Positions 45,240 through 58,429 are shown, counted from the first letter of the stretch. The stretch is 64,000 nt of DNA from Chloranthus sessilifolius (GCA_021018995.1 CM037596.1:14831501-14895500); one strand, 5' to 3'. Translations and numbers: made by a program. The notes: generated from the letters alone by a model not told the origin.

Positions 45240-46260
45240 CATTATTGATAAAGAGCTAATGTATAAAAAATATATGGTTGGAGCTTGAGGACTTAAAAGT
45301 TTGGTACATGGATGGTGGAGACCATGGAGTATGGGCGGATCAGGGGAACATCGCATTACTATCAAACTAAAGAAACTCAAACTTGAATTTGAAAAATAGA
45401 GCAATGAGGTATTTGGTGATGTGGGGAATGTGAAAGAGGAGATGCTAGCAAAATTCCGATCCTTCAATAGAATAGAGGAAAGTAGGGAGCTTTTTTATTT
45501 AGAATCAGAGATACGATGTTCCCAACATGCAGAAAGGAGATCCTTCAAAACAGATGCTTCTGGCGGGCTATAAGAATACCACATTAGTCCATGTGATGGA
45601 AAAATGTTAAGCGAAAGGTGAAATCAATTCAACATCTTGTTGTTGATGGAAGGATGGAAGTTAGGGAGGCGATAGAATTGGAGATTGTGAACTACGAAAA
45701 TCTCTAAAAAGTTGACGGGTGGTCTAGGTTGGTGGCTGATGGGACTCCGTTTTGCTCTCTATTGGTTTAGGAGGTGATAGGTTTGATAAGGGACTTTGAT
45801 AAAGAGGGAAATAAAAGTTCAATCTTCAATTCTAGTGGGGACCGGGCACCAGGCCCTCATGGTACACTATGGAGTTCTAGGAAGTGTTATGACCACTATT
45901 CGAAGTGAGTACAAAATTTTTTGTAATGAATTCCACAATAATGAGCATGTCGGTAACGGACCTAACTCCACAGTCATAACTCTCATCCCTATGGACAGTG
46001 TGGAAGCCATGGGTGCCTTTTGGTTTATAGGCTGATAAGTCCTCTTGACAGCTTGTGTAAAATCATAGCGAAGATGTCAACTAAAAGACTTCCCCTTTTG
46101 ATCAGTTTCACAAGGATTTTGTTTTGGACAAGCATTTAGATGGAGTTGATCTTGTGCATGACGCCTTAGATTCATGATACAAGTTGAAAAAATCGAGTAT
46201 CATTTGTAAGCTAGATATGAAGAAAGCATATGACAGAGTAAGGTATCATATGAATAAATG
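45240..46260 (+). pseudogene. LINE ORF2 fragment (pre-RT and RT)
   Basis: Plus-strand, heavily broken. RITIKLKKLKLEFEK and NEVFGDVGNVKEEMLAKF (45350-45460) match the linker between endonuclease and RT in plant L1-type LINEs. Later come LISPLDSLCKIIAKMSTKRL (46030-46090) and a block giving ICKLDMKKAYDRV-like sequence (about 46200-46240), RT motifs. The 5' and 3' ends are missing. Inserted in intron 2 in the same direction as the gene. Confidence 0.75.
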
Positions 46261-46574
46261 TTAAGCAGAATGAGTTGTGGTGGATGATGGAGGTCATGAT
46301 TATGTTTTGGTGTAAGAAAAAAGTATTTTGGCATTTATAGGTATAGAATTTAGTGGAAGTATCCGTATCAAAAAAAGAATTTAGTGGCAATATTTTGCAT
46401 TCCTTTGAAGGGTATTAGTATAACAATGTAACATGAATATAGTAATAGATCAAGGGATTGTGGCAACATAACTCTAATTCTAATTCGCTTATTTTCTCCT
46501 CTCTCCTCTTCGTTGTTCTTCTTTTACCTATTCTTAAACCCTGCACTGGAGTTTGAAACCTTACTTTTCCATGT

Positions 46575-46918
46575 GACTAAGTTCCCGCCAAGGAAGGTGC
46601 AGTATCCGAACTAGGTCTGCTGTCACTTAGAGATCCAGTAAAAACTTTGACATCAAACTGTCTGTGATTGCTCCAAAGTAACCCTCACCTGGAGCTGCCT
46701 TTTAGATATGTCAGAATTCTATGCACGACATCTAAGTGAGTAGTCCTCGGAGCCAGCATATGCTAGCTCACAACGCTCATGCCATTAGTAACATCCGTAC
46801 TTGTCATAGTAAGATAGTTAAGCTTCCCACAAGTTGTTGGTACATTCTAACATCCTTGAGGAGCTCACCATCCTTTCCATTAAGCCGATGATTTTGCTCC
46901 ATGGGAGTTACAATAGGT
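46575..46918 (-). pseudogene. Ty1/copia RT-RNase H junction fragment
   Basis: On the minus strand: TPMEQNHRLNGKDGELLKD, then MYQQLVGSLTILT and VVSQYMLAPRTTHLDVVHRI, then LTYLKGSS, the conserved end of copia reverse transcriptase. It stops at the TGTAACGTCCCAAATC sequence at 46918, which looks like the start of an unrelated LTR. Confidence 0.8.
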
Positions 46919-48150
46919 GTAACGTCCCAAATCTATACGCGAATTTCAGAGGTTACACAGAAGGACTTGGCAACAAGGAATTAGAAATAGAAACGAAAAG
47001 CAGAATTAATAAAAAATTTAAACGTAAAACGTCCTAACCAGAATTAACTAACTTGGATACAACTGGAGTCCACTATCATGTACTGTGTAGTGAATTCATT
47101 AATTAGTTTGACTTTGCATTTTCTTGTCCTTTTGTCATTTGACTTCTTTGTATAGATAAATAAGGAATGAGTGAAAGAAAACAACTCAACTAGTCCTACC
47201 TCCTCTTATCCAACAGTGATACAAATAAAATTGGAGGTATAACCATGTTGATTATGCCTAAAGTTAATCATTGTTCATTCTGTTGCATATAGCTTGTGAA
47301 TATATTAAGATAAGGAGTTTGAAAGAAAATATGGAATGACAAGGCATAATGTAGGATTTATTTTGAAAACTTACTTTCTTTTCTTCCTTATATATTTTTT
47401 TTATCGGTAAAAAACGTAGATATATTGAAAAGCCAGCAAGATGCTGGAAACAACAATACAATGGAATGGCCAAAACAGTTGGGCCACGAAGCATATCTCC
47501 TTTTTCATTTCTTTTACTTTACTTGGTTTCTGTCTTCTTGAAATCCTTCGTGTTTCTTACTTCTTGAGGCCGTAGAAACTTTATGCAATTTCCTTTCTCC
47601 ACTTTTCTTATCTTTCTTTTTTCAAGTCTCCTAGCTTTTTTTGTTTCTTTTCTTCCAACCCTTAAAATAGCTCCACTTAAATACCAAACCGTCTAATGGC
47701 AGTTGGGTTATTTGTATAGCTAAAGTCACCTTGTAATGAACAAGCTATTATATAACTTGGCACAAACTACCCCGTGACTGGAGCATTGTACACAGGCACC
47801 CTATATAGTGACTAACGCACCACCATAACAGTGACTTACACGCCACCATAATACACAAACCCATGTACATATCTAATACTATCTTCCTTCTTAGAAATAT
47901 TTTCCTTGTTCCAAACTTATCAAAGGTATCCATTCTCCTTTCAATGGTCACTTCTCCGTGTTCTTCTTTCGTCTCAACATCGACATCATTATCATCATTT
48001 CAAGGATAAGAAAACACAACAATGCTCTCTTCCTTCGAATTCTCCCACTGAAGAAGGCACTTGGGAGGAGAGGAGTAGGTATTCGACTGAAAAACACGAC
48101 ATCCCTTGTGAATAAAACTCGTCAAGATGATGGATCATAGTATTTATATA
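46918..48150. other. LTR-like start and LINE 3' scrap, otherwise unassigned
   Basis: TGTAACGTCCCAAATC at 46918 resembles a gypsy LTR start, but no matching end or duplication was located. 47391-47490 (TTTTTTTATCGGTAAAAAACG, then CCAGCAAGATGCTGGAAACAAC) is the 3' end of a LINE on the minus strand, with poly(A) at 47391-47401. The rest is T-rich and non-coding. Confidence 0.5.
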
Positions 48151-48159
48151 CACTCTGTG

Positions 48160-48330
48160 TTGTGTTAGTGGACAGCCAATGAAGATGCACCTGATAGCTT
48201 TGAGATCTAGTTATCTCGATTGGCAGTCGAAACATGAGCAAAACAAAGAGAGTAAAAAACACGAGGAGGCACTAGAAACAAACGTTTTGACATAACAATT
48301 GCCAATGAAGATGCACCTGTATACTCATAG
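48160..48330 (-). pseudogene. Ty1/copia integrase scrap
   Basis: On the minus strand, CFAHVSTANRDN and a KAIRCIFIG-like block resemble the integrase C-terminal region CFAHIPAGYR..LDLKATRCIFVEY of the large copia at 50630-50700. A 17-18 bp direct repeat GGTGCATCTTCATTGGC occurs at both ends of this fragment. Confidence 0.6.
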
Positions 48331-48639
48331 CAAAATGAGTATATAGTTGATTTATTTAGAAACCAACAATAAGCACACCGTCCCCTAGTTAATTATTAGG
48401 GTTAGAATTAGGTAGGAGAAGGAAGAGAGAGAGAGAGAGGAGAAAATTAAGGTTGAGAATTATGTTCACTCTTCCCAATGCATAAAAGTATATATATGAT
48501 CTTACATGAGATACGGATTACGTAGTCAACCGTAATTTGGAGAATGTAAGTTTATTTTACTTATCCAACACATCACAGTATACTACGCACACACCCATAT
48601 ACAACAGTAACAACTCTACACTCCCCATCAAGTTGGGGC

Positions 48640-50900
48640 ATATTTTTATCATCCCTAACTTGTTCATAATGTCATGAAGTCGACTACCACTAACTGCTTT
48701 GGTAAGGATGTATGCCAACTGATTCTCTGATCAGACTTGGGGAATGCACATCTCTTTAGATTCCACCTTTTCACAAACAAAGTGGCAATCAACTTCTATA
48801 TGCTTCATTCTTTCATGATAAACTGAGCAATGTGGTGTGCAACCTCGTTATCTCCATATAGAACCATAGGAAGTTTTACCTCAACTCCCAAATTTGCAAG
48901 TATATGTCTGATCCACATACCTTCTCTAGTGCCTTGAGTCATAGCTCTGAACTCTCCTTCAACACTCGAGTTGGAAACCACATGTTTCTTGGGCCTCCAT
49001 GTAACCAGGTTGCCTCCTAAAAAAGTACAGTACCCCATGGTGGATCTCCTCTCATCAAGTGGTCCAGCCCAATCTGCATCAGTAAAAATCTCAATATCAT
49101 GATGCCCACGATCTCTGTATAGGAGTCCTCGCCCTGGACTCCCCTTTAAGTATCTCAGAATTCGGTAAACAACACCCAAATGAATATTTCTCGATGAATG
49201 CATGTACTGGTTGACAACACTGATAACATATGCTATATCTGGGCGTGTCATAGTGAGGTGATGAGTCTTCCCACAATCTGCTGATACATACGAGTATTCT
49301 TGAGAGGCTCTCCTTCACTCCCCCTGAGTCTGATTTTGTTCAATGGGTGTAGTTGTTGCCTTGCAACCTAACATCCTTGTATCTAAGCACATCCAATGTG
49401 TACTTTCTTTGCGACAATGCGATTCATTTAGTTGACCTGACAACTTCAATTCCAAGGAAGTACTTCAACGGGCGCAAGTCTTTGATCTCTAATTAGATAT
49501 CCTTTCAGCTGGAGTATCTCATTACTCTCATTTCCAGTGACAATGATATCATCCACATGTACCAATACTGTTGTAAGGTGTACACCTCACTTTACAAACA
49601 AGTTGTGATCACAATGGCTCCTGTGGTAGCCAATCCTCATGATAGCCTCACTAAACTTCTGAAACCAAGCCCTCAGGGATTGCTTTAACCCATAAATTTA
49701 CTTCTTCAGCTTGCAGACTCTCTCAGGCTCCCCCTAATTTACAAACCCCGGAGGCAAAGACATATAAACTTCTTTCTTTAAATCACCATGGGGGAAAACA
49801 TTCTTCACATCCAGCTGATAAAGAGGCCATTGCTTACAGGCAAAACCAAGGATAATCAGACCCGGATGGAGTTAGACTTTGCTACAGGAACAAATGTCTC
49901 TTGATAATCCACACCTTGTGTCTGTGTATAACCTTTTGCCGCAAGCCGAGCTTTATACCTCTCAATGGTACCGTCAGGTCTATACTTCACAATATAAACC
50001 GACTTACATCCAACTATTGTCTTGCCTGGAGGGAGATCTACGACATCCCAAGTTTGACCGATTCAAGAGCATCCATTTCCCGTAACATAGCCTCCTTCCA
50101 CTTTGACTGAGATAAAGCATCAGACACAAAAGTAGGAATATAAATAGAATCCAAGGAACTAAGTAATGCATGATGAGAATCTGGCATGTTCTAATAGGAA
50201 ACATACTTACTAATGTGGTGGTGTGTACACGACCTGGATGACTTCAGAAGAGTGAGCTCATTTTGTGTGCCTTCCTTTGGGAGAGGACTTTGGTCAATAG
50301 TCATTGAAGGAGGTTCATGTGGTACACTAGTAGCCTTGAATTTCTTCTTCACATAAAACTTCCCCTCCTTTACTTTCGCGAACTTGTCAAATAGAGGAGG
50401 TACTTCTTCACTTTCAGGAAACACATCCTCCACATTCACCGTTGCTAACACACTTGCGCTCTCTTCATGACCATAATTCTCCCCCTGAAGAGGGCACTAA
50501 GTCTTCTCACCTTGACTCGTGTAAAAGGGAGTATCTTCAAAGAATGTCACATCCATACTCACAAAGAATTTCCGGGAAACCGGATCGTAACACTTATACT
50601 CCTTTTGAGTAGGGGGTACTCAACGAAGATACAACGAGTAGCTTTAAGATCAAGTTTGAACCTATATCCTGCAGGAATATGAGCAAAGCATAATGATCCA
50701 ATTACACGAGGTGGAGTAGAAAACAATGGACGATCAAGAAACACTAATTTGCACAAAGATTTTCCTTGGAGAACTGGAGTAGGCATGCAGTCGATCAAGA
50801 AAATGGAGGTAAGAATGGCTTCCCCCCATAAGTACTTAGGAACATTCATTTCTAAGAGAAGGGAATGAGCAACTTCAAGGACATGAAGATTTTTCCTTTC
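48640..50900 (-). pseudogene. Copia RT and RNase H (with end of integrase)
   Basis: The best piece is 49251-48805: MTRPDIAYVISVVNQYMHSS, then LGVVYRILRYLKGSPG and IFTDADWAG (RNase H first Asp), then SSVEGEFRAMTQG and MVLYGDNEVAHHIA. 49318-50200 carries weaker RT blocks with many stops, including sequence for the conserved region around [14 protein letters not shown]. 50849-50559 is the integrase C-terminus: NVPKYLWGEAILTSIFLID, then GSLCFAHIPAGYRFKLDLKA. Decayed, but recognisable over its length. Confidence 0.85.
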
Positions 50901-51198
50901 CTAGATATCCTATTTTGCTTAGGGTACTTAGGACAAGTAGTTTGCCACTCTATTCCTTGCTCGTGAAGGTATTGTTATAGATGGTGAGAGGTATACCACC
51001 CCCCCACCCATAACGTAACACCTTAACATGAGCATGAAATTGGGTTTGTATCAAACGATGAAATGTAGGAAAAATCGTTTTTAGCTATAAACAAATAAAG
51101 CATAATATAACTAGTGCAATCATCAATGAATGAAACAAAGTATTTATAACCATGTCCAGAAGTAATTCGAGAAAGACCCCAAACATCAGAATGAATGA
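50860..51198 (-). pseudogene. Copia integrase core, 3' side of LINE insertion
   Basis: On the minus strand: SDVWGLSRITSGHGYKYFVS and FIDDCTSYIMLYL, the first catalytic Asp region of copia integrase. Coding is lost downstream by frame changes, with a C-run at 50999-51008. The upstream HHCC region is at 58660-58860, now 7.5 kb away because of the LINE. Confidence 0.85.
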
Positions 51199-51376
51199 TT
51201 TTTTTTTTTTTTTAATCAGTAAAAAAACATTATATTGCAACACAGCAAGGCGCTGAGAACCTAATACAACAGACACCACAACATGATCAAAACAAACAGG
51301 GGAACCCCAACAACAAGAAAAGATAAAAAAATAAAGGAGAAAGAAACTCAGCCCCGGCCAGCACCTAGCCCGGATC

Positions 51377-54300
51377 TCACAGCAAAGAAGTTTGCCCTCT
51401 CCCCTTCGCAGCTCCCCCCTCCCAAAAATCAACAAGGTCCATGACCGATTTGATTATAAACCCCGTGGACCTGCTAATATTCTCAAAAACTCTGGAGTTG
51501 CGCTCAAGCCACAGACTCCAATAGACCGCAAAGATCACAAATCTAGACTGCGCCCGTCTGTCAGCGTCTCCCATCCCATGGACCCAACTCAGCATATGCT
51601 GATATGGGTCTCCGCCATAACCCAACTCAGGCCCAAATATTTGCAAACCATATTCCAAACCGCATAGGCCGTCCGACAATGAAGGAAAAGGTGTGTCGCA
51701 GTCTCCTCCCCCTCAATGTACATAACACAGGAAGCCGCAACCCCTACGCATTAACTGGTCCCGCGTGAGTATTCTATCCTTGCAAAGCGTCCACACAAAA
51801 AACCTGATCTTATGGAGGATAGGAATCTTCCACAGCCATCGCCCCTCGAACATAATTAGCAGGCGACGCTTCTCCAACTTATATAAGCTTTTGATCGTAA
51901 AGCTGCCATCCCTACTCGAAGCCCACACCCTCTGATCAGCCCCCCTTTGATTACGCTGTTCCGCATACAGTAGCTGAAGCAGATTAGAGAACTCCTCCAT
52001 CTCGCAATCAGTCAACGATCTATGGGTATGAACAGTCCAGACCACAGTCCCATTGACAAGCGATACAAATTGGTCTATCATTCCCCCCGGATTTATCGAC
52101 AGTGCATAGATGCCAGGGAAGCTGGATTTAAGAGGATCGTGGGCCAACCAGACATCCTCCCAAAACCGAATTCTGGTTTCGCACCCCCAACTAAAGCGCA
52201 ATCCCCTTGCAAAGCTGGACCAAACCCCGCACAGCCCTTTCCACCATGCAGAAGAATTTCTGCGTGCGATTGTACAAATACCCCAGTCACCCGAGGCCTG
52301 CCCATACTTCTCAACCAGCACGTTTCTCCAAATCCCCTCCCTCTCCTCATCCCTACCAGCTCTCCAGAACCATTTCCCAAGAAGTGCGTGATTGGTCTAA
52401 TTAAGACTGCGTATACCCAGTCCCCCACCGGCAACTGGCAACTAACAAACCTCCCAATTTACAGATGATATCTTCGTCCCAAGACCGACCCTTCCCACTA
52501 GAAGGAACACTGGATTCTCTCAAGGCAGCAAATCACCTTCGTCGGGCAGTAAAACATTGACATATAAAAAATGGGCAGGGAAGAGAGAACCGCCTTGATG
52601 AGGACCAATCTAACAGCGTAGCTCAAAAGCTTACCTTTCCAAGCGGAAAGACGTTGCTGAAAACGCTGAACGACGGGTTGCCAATCTCGGGCCGTCAACT
52701 TCTTGATACCCAAAGGAAGACAAAGATAGGTAATGGGCAAATTCTGAGTCGGGCAACCGGCGAAGAGAGCAAGCGACGCCAAGTTGTCCTCGACGACCCC
52801 AATCCCTGTAATGGCCGATATAAGGAGGTTAATTCGCTGCCCCGAGGCAACCTCATACACCGACAACACATCCCCTAACACCCTGAGCTCAGAAGCCTCT
52901 GCCCTCCCAAAGAGAATGGTATCATCCGCGTACTACAGATGAGTGATGCACCTGCCCTGCGTCCTCACCTAAATGTCGGAAATGAGCTGACATTCCTTAG
53001 CCTGATCGATTAAACGAGAAAGCATCTCGCTCACCACATTGAAGAGGAAAGGGGATAGAGGATCCCGGATACCCTGAGAACTCTTGAAATAACCAGCCGG
53101 AGTGCCATTGACCATTACCGAGAACCACGCGGAAGAGTAACAGCCACGCTTCCATTTTCTCCAGATGTCACCAAATCACATCCTTCCCAATATATGGTCA
53201 ATACCCTCCCAACAAACACGGTCATAAGCCTTTTCCATATCCACCTTCCAAACCGTCGCCAGACATCTCTGAGTATGAGCGGAATGGATGGTCTCATTGG
53301 CCACCGCAACAAGATCCACCAACTGTCTACCACGCACAAAAGCACCTTGATTCCCAGAAATTATTTTGTTCATTAGCGGTTTTAATCTATTAGCAAGCAC
53401 TCTTGCCATAATCTTATAGAGACAGTTGGCCAAACTGATCGGCCGGTAGTCGGAAATATCTTCAGTGCCCTCGCGTTTCGGGATGAGGGTAATGAATGTG
53501 GAACCAAGCGCCCTCTCGACAAAACCATCAGTGTGAAACTCTGACATGACCTCCATCAGCTCAGCCCTGATCAGCCCCCAAAACGCCCGAAAAAACTCCA
53601 CAGTGAACCCGTCAGGGCTTGGTGCTTTATTCCGCCCACCAAATCTGATTGCATGCCACACCTCATTCTCCGTAAAAACCTGTTCCAACACTTCCCTCTC
53701 CGCCACGGAAATTGGTTGAAAGGACACCCCATCCAACTGTGGACACGTAAAGCCCTCATCCGTATATAAGGATTTGTAGAATGCAACAATTCGCTCCCGA
53801 ACCTGATCATCACCCTCAGCCGCGACCCCATCTACCACGACCCTCCCCAGATACTTAGACTGGAAGCGAGTGTTGGCCACAATATGAAAGTACTTTGTAT
53901 TCGCATCCCCCTCCTTTAGCCACTTAACCTTGGCTTTTGGCATCCAACTGACCTGCTCCGCCCTACAAACGTTGTGAAAATCCATTTTTTTCCTCAGCCG
54001 CTCCTCTCTTTCCTCCCCATTTAGACCTCTCTCTTCCTCTAAATCATCAAAATCCTTCAAACTACTAAGCAGGTTCTCCTTCCTGGCCTGCACCCTCCCA
54101 AACACTTCCCGATTCCACCCCTTAATCCTACCCTTCAAATAACGGAGTTTGGAAATAAACGGTACGCAGCAGTCCCCGTGCAGCTCATTTCTTTCCACCA
54201 CACCGGAACATTTTCGCGGAACGCAGCAACCAACAGCCACATATTCTCAAACCGAAAGGGTGTAGGCCCCCTCCCTTTCGAGTCACACGTGCAAAGCAAA

Positions 54301-54978
54301 GGGCGGTGATCGGAGATCGGGCGAGCAAGAGCTTCCAACCTCGCCCCCGGAAACACATCTAACCAATCAACCGACACGAGAAAACAGTCCAATCTGGAGA
54401 GCGCGATGGGTTGTCCTGCTGATTCGACCACGTGAAGCGTGCCCCCGAAAGCGGAACGTCCATGAGCCCCCAGTCAGAAATAAAGGAATTGAAGTCCCGC
54501 ATCACCTCGACATTAGGTGGACCGCCTTTCTTCTCATAGTCCCACCTAATAGCATTGAAATCCCCCCAAGGCAGAGAGGATGGTTCCACCTTGCCGCCAA
54601 AGCCACCAATTCGAACCAGTAGTCGCCGCGTTCGAAATTCACCGACGGCCCATATATACCCGCAAACATCCACCGGGTCCCCGAATCCTTATTTCGCAAC
54701 ACTACCGAGACCGAGTACTGTCCCACCTCCTCTTTATCGAAGAAATCATGTTTCCAAGCCACTAAAATACCTCCTCCCGAGGCACCAACCGAGTCAGCCC
54801 CAAGCCAGTCCCAACCAACCCCTCCCAAAACTGAGTTGACCTTCCTCCGATCATAGCAGCCCCACTTGGTCTCCTGGAGAGTGACCACCGCCGGGTTAGC
54901 AGTCGCAATAACCTGCTTAACCTCTGCCCGCTTGGATCGGTTGCATATTCCTCTAACATTCCACGATAATATTCTCAT
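51377..54978 (-). pseudogene. LINE ORF2: endonuclease, reverse transcriptase, zf-RVT
   Basis: Starts MRILSWNVRG (54978), an APE-type endonuclease with TLQETKWG, GGILVAWK and FAGIYGP. The linker RYLKGRIKGWNREVFG follows (54150-54100). RT blocks: NKAPSPDGFTVEFFRAFWG, STFITLIPKREG, DYRPISLANCLYKIMARVLA, NQGAFVRGRQ and VWKVDMEKAYDRV (53640-53210). The catalytic YADDTILF is at about 52940-52915, directly preceded by a TAG codon. The C-terminal zf-RVT region is at 52321-51713 (WLWKIPILHKIRFFVWTLCK). About 1200 codons, normal for plant L1 ORF2. Several frame changes (near 54500, 54400, 53180) and stops make it inactive. Confidence 0.92.
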
Positions 54979-55015
54979 TATCAAAACCTTTGAACCCGCC
55001 CACTTAGCACCCCAA

Positions 55016-57398
55016 TTACAGACCTCCCGTACCTCTCCCATCCGACATACCCCATTGCAATCTTGCAAGTTCCCTCGAGCCACCCCGCCGCTTCTTTCTG
55101 GCATCCTGGCGAGAGGAAATAACTGATCTAAACACCGCTCGCAGCTCGTCCTGCGATCCTACAAACGACATGCCGAGATTTTCCCCCACAACGATCAACC
55201 TATCAATTTCCAATTCATCCCCAATCGTCGAATCCGCGACATCCACAGAGGCCTCATGAAGATCCAACACCTGCAACAGCGATCCCATCTGATTTCCCCC
55301 ATCATCAGAGTCCATCTGTTTCCCCTCGTCATCAGAGTCAGAGTCCGGCATCTCCCCACCTGCGCAGCTGAATGAAGCACATCAGAAATCGAGAGCCGCT
55401 GATCAGCAGATCCGGCCTCGACACCCCAGGAGCCGTCTCCATGGCTCAAGAGTTCCTGAGGTCCGCAATCTCCATATAAATTGGATCCTCACCAGCAAAT
55501 AAACCCACGATTCCATCCTTCCTCAAAATATAGCCCTAAGTGAGCATCCGGGCCAGCCCACAACCGGCACCAAAGATCCAGCATACCATCCCCGGAAGCG
55601 ACTTCAGTCAGACCACCCCCAAGATCCTAGCGAACAGGACCCGTCAATATAAGGCCGCCCACCCCCACTTGGGAAGTCCGAAACCCGTCAGACCCAATCA
55701 CAGACCCACCCCCCCACGTCTCATCCCAATACAACTTCACCGAACGACACGTCAGCAGGCCACGTGTCCCCATCTTAAAATCAGATCACACCCTCCCCTT
55801 CTTCCTCTTATAAACCCTTCGGTCAAAACCCACATCCAGTAGGGAAGACGAGCGAGAGCTTTCCGGCGGAGCTCGACGTGTCATCCCCACGGGCCCCCTC
55901 GCTCCTTGAGATAAAAACCCTCCCTTTCTTCTTCAACGATAAACCCTAAAGACCTTTTTGGGGACAGAAGAAACTTTCCGCAAAGGGAAACCGGCGGCCT
56001 CGTACTCCATAGGATCCCAGGTACGCCCTCCAACATCGTCCTTCCCATCCGACAACTCCCTAATCTCACCTAACCTCTGTATGAGCAGGTGTACCATCTC
56101 TGGCTCAACATACGAAGAGATCTGAGCCGTAGATCTGCTCGTTGGTGTGAGATCCATCTCCGGCCCACCTCCGTCGACACAGCCGCATCGCCGACCTCCA
56201 ATCCCTCTACCAGCAAAGAATGAGTGAGCCGGAGCCGGAGCAACCGGGAACCGACAGCAGCAGCCGTCGTCGAGGCCGGAGAGCCGTGAAAGCCCCGGTC
56301 GATCGCCGTGTGCGTTGCCGAGTACCCCTGCTCACCTCCCGTCGGTATCCCATCTGGCGTAGCCCCTCCATGTCCGACTGGATCCCGCACCGGCTGAACT
56401 TCTACTACTGGACGATCTATGAGGCCACCGTCAGAGGGAACGAGCCCCGAACCAACTTCGATTGGTTGATGCTCGACGACCGTCCGCTTGATACGCGCAA
56501 TTTCTACAGCGAGCTGACATCAATGACCTCCAATCAGCAGGTCAATGGTGCGGGGGATGCAAGCGAGAGAGTCAACAGCGACGAGGATGCGAGCGTGAGT
56601 CGTATCCCAGAGGTTCGCGGATCGCCGGTCAACACGAACAAACCGACCACATCGGTTCCCGATCCCGGAGAAGACCTCCGGGGACCACGCGTGTAACGGG
56701 AGCCCGAAGATGTGCAACCAAACCCCCTCTTTCTCCTCCTAAACACGTGTCTCGCCAACCGAAAGCTCCCACCGTAGAAAATCTACCTGACATCCGTTGA
56801 TATAGAATCTCTTTTTGAGGCAAAGAGCCGCTGCACCTTCCTCCGAGTTGAAGCGCAAGAGAAACATGGAGGGAGAAATAGTAGATAGCATAGGTCTAGT
56901 TGTAAATTCCCAGTTGTAATTAATCCAGCAATGATAAACAGTCTTTGTTAGTCGTAATAACCACCCAGAAGTGCCGGAGGTTTGTAGCGAGAGAACGCAG
57001 CTGCAGGAGGTCAAAGGTCAGTGGCCCGGGACAAGAGAGGTCATCATAAGCCTGGGGCCCCACCGGTAGTGAGCCAATCCTGCTCATGCCCACAGCACCG
57101 GCATACGATGAGCCGGGTCGATGGCTGAGATTTGTCGCAGCGGACGTGATCACTGGCCTGTTCTTTCTCGCGGCAATCGACCACCCCCGGTCAATGTCAC
57201 GCCATTGTGATTCACTTAAAAAAGTCTGCCTCCCCATCCTCTCCCTCGCAATCCCATCATCATTAGATGTAACGCACTTGCCCTGAGCCCGGGTGGCCTC
57301 GCAACCAATGCGATGGCAAATGGACCTCCGGCGAAAATTAATCGGCAACTCCCACAAATCCAGTCACCAGCCCTAAGCTCTTGGACCTTAGTCACCAT
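55016..57398 (-). pseudogene. LINE ORF1 (gag-like) with RanBP2-like zinc finger and DUF4283-type domain
   Basis: The start ATG is at 57398 (MVTKVQELRAGDWICGSC). The N-terminus resembles a RanBP2-type finger (GDWICGSC..NF.RRSIC) with a frame slip near 57350. A linker follows, then an RRM/DUF4283-like domain: LRHFWVVITTNKDCLSLLD, MFLLRFNSEEGAAALCLKK and FYINGCQVDFLRWELSVGE. Then IFGLPLHAWSPEVFSGIGNR and GRFVRVDRRSANLWDT with ARILVAVDS (56710-56580), typical of plant LINE gag. The C-terminal half is rich in charged residues and ends at 55016, overlapping the region before ORF2. Frame changes near 56760 and 56400. Confidence 0.8.
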
Positions 57399-58385
57399 TC
57401 TTTTTTTCTTTTTTTTTGAGGCAAAGAGCCGCTGCACCTTCCTCCAAGCCGAAGCGCAAAAGAAACATGGAGGGAGAAATAGTAGATAGCATAGGTCTAG
57501 CTGTAAATTCCCAATTGTAATTAATCCAGCAATGTATAGACAGCAATGATAAACAGTCTTTGTTAGTAGTAATAACCACCCAGAAGTGCTGGAGGTTAGC
57601 AGCGAGACAACGCAGCTGCGAGAGGTCAAAGGTCAGTGGCCCGGGACAAGAGAGGTCATCATAAGCCTGGGGCCCCACCGGCAGTGAGCCAATCCTGCTC
57701 ATGCCCACAGCACCGGGATACGATGAGCCGGGTCGATGGCTGAGATTCGTCGCAATGGACGTGATCACCGGCCTGTTCTTTCTCGCGGCAATCGACCACC
57801 CGCGGTCAATGTCACGCCATTGTGATTCACTTAAAAAAGTCTGCCTCCCCATCCTCTCCCTCGCAATCCCATCATCATTAGATGTAACGCACTTGCCCTG
57901 AGCCCGGGTGGCCTCGCAGCCAATGCGATGGCAAATGGACCTCCAGCGAAAATAAACATTTAGGCAACTCCCACAAATCCAGTCACCAGCCCTAAGTTCT
58001 AGGACCTTAGTCACCATTCTTTTTTTTTTTTTGAGGCAAAGAGCCACTACACTTCCTCCGAGCCGAAGCGCAAAAGAAACATGGAGGGAGAAATAGTAGA
58101 TAGCATAGGTCTAGCTGTAAATTCCCAGTTGTAATTAATCCAGCAATGTATAGACAGCAATGATAAACAGTCTTTGTTAGTAGTAATAACCACCCAGAAG
58201 TGCCGGAGGTTAGCAGCGAGAGAACGCAGCTGCAGGAGGTCAAAGGTCAGTGGCCTGGGACAAGAGAGGTCATCATAAGCCTGGGGCCCCACCGACAGTG
58301 AGCCAATCCTGCTCATGCCCACAGCACCGGCATACGATGAGCTGGGTCGATGGCCGAGATTCGTCGCAGCGGACGTGATCACCGG
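56817..58385 (-). repeat. Three tandem copies of the 5' end of LINE ORF1
   Basis: Units start (plus strand) at 56817, 57418 and 58033 with GAGGCAAAGAGCC. Spacing is 601 and 615 bp. The third is truncated at 58385. The units are nearly identical. Each joint on the minus strand is TTTGCCTC followed by 11-18 mostly A bases and then GAATGGTGACTAAGG, the ORF1 start. In the innermost unit the same site reads CTCAAAAAGAGATTC and goes on into ORF1. Confidence 0.92.
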
Positions 58386-58429
58386 CCTAATTTACAAACC
58401 CCGGAGGCAAAGACATAAACTTCTTTCTT
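58386..58429 (+). repeat. Filler copied from the copia element
   Basis: 44 bp (CCTAATTTACAAACCCCGG..ACTTCTTTCTT) identical to copia RT-region sequence at 49733-49778 except for a 2 bp deletion. It joins the minus-strand LINE array to the inverted LINE piece. Confidence 0.9.

Noticed and set aside
46918..48620. Complete LTR of a gypsy element starting TGTAACGTCCC
   Set aside because: Only the start is convincing. No matching end, duplication or partner LTR was found, so it was left unassigned.
52022..52468. 148-codon open frame on the plus strand
   Set aside because: Antisense to the zf-RVT part of LINE ORF2, with no recognisable domain of its own.
55540..56696. Plus-strand open frames rich in Pro/Arg (100 and 158 codons)
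   Set aside because: They lie opposite LINE ORF1, whose DUF4283-type motifs are clear on the minus strand.
57000..58385. Family of small zinc-finger genes in tandem
   Set aside because: The units are repeats of the 5' end of the LINE ORF1, joined through poly(A) runs. They have no separate promoters or ends.
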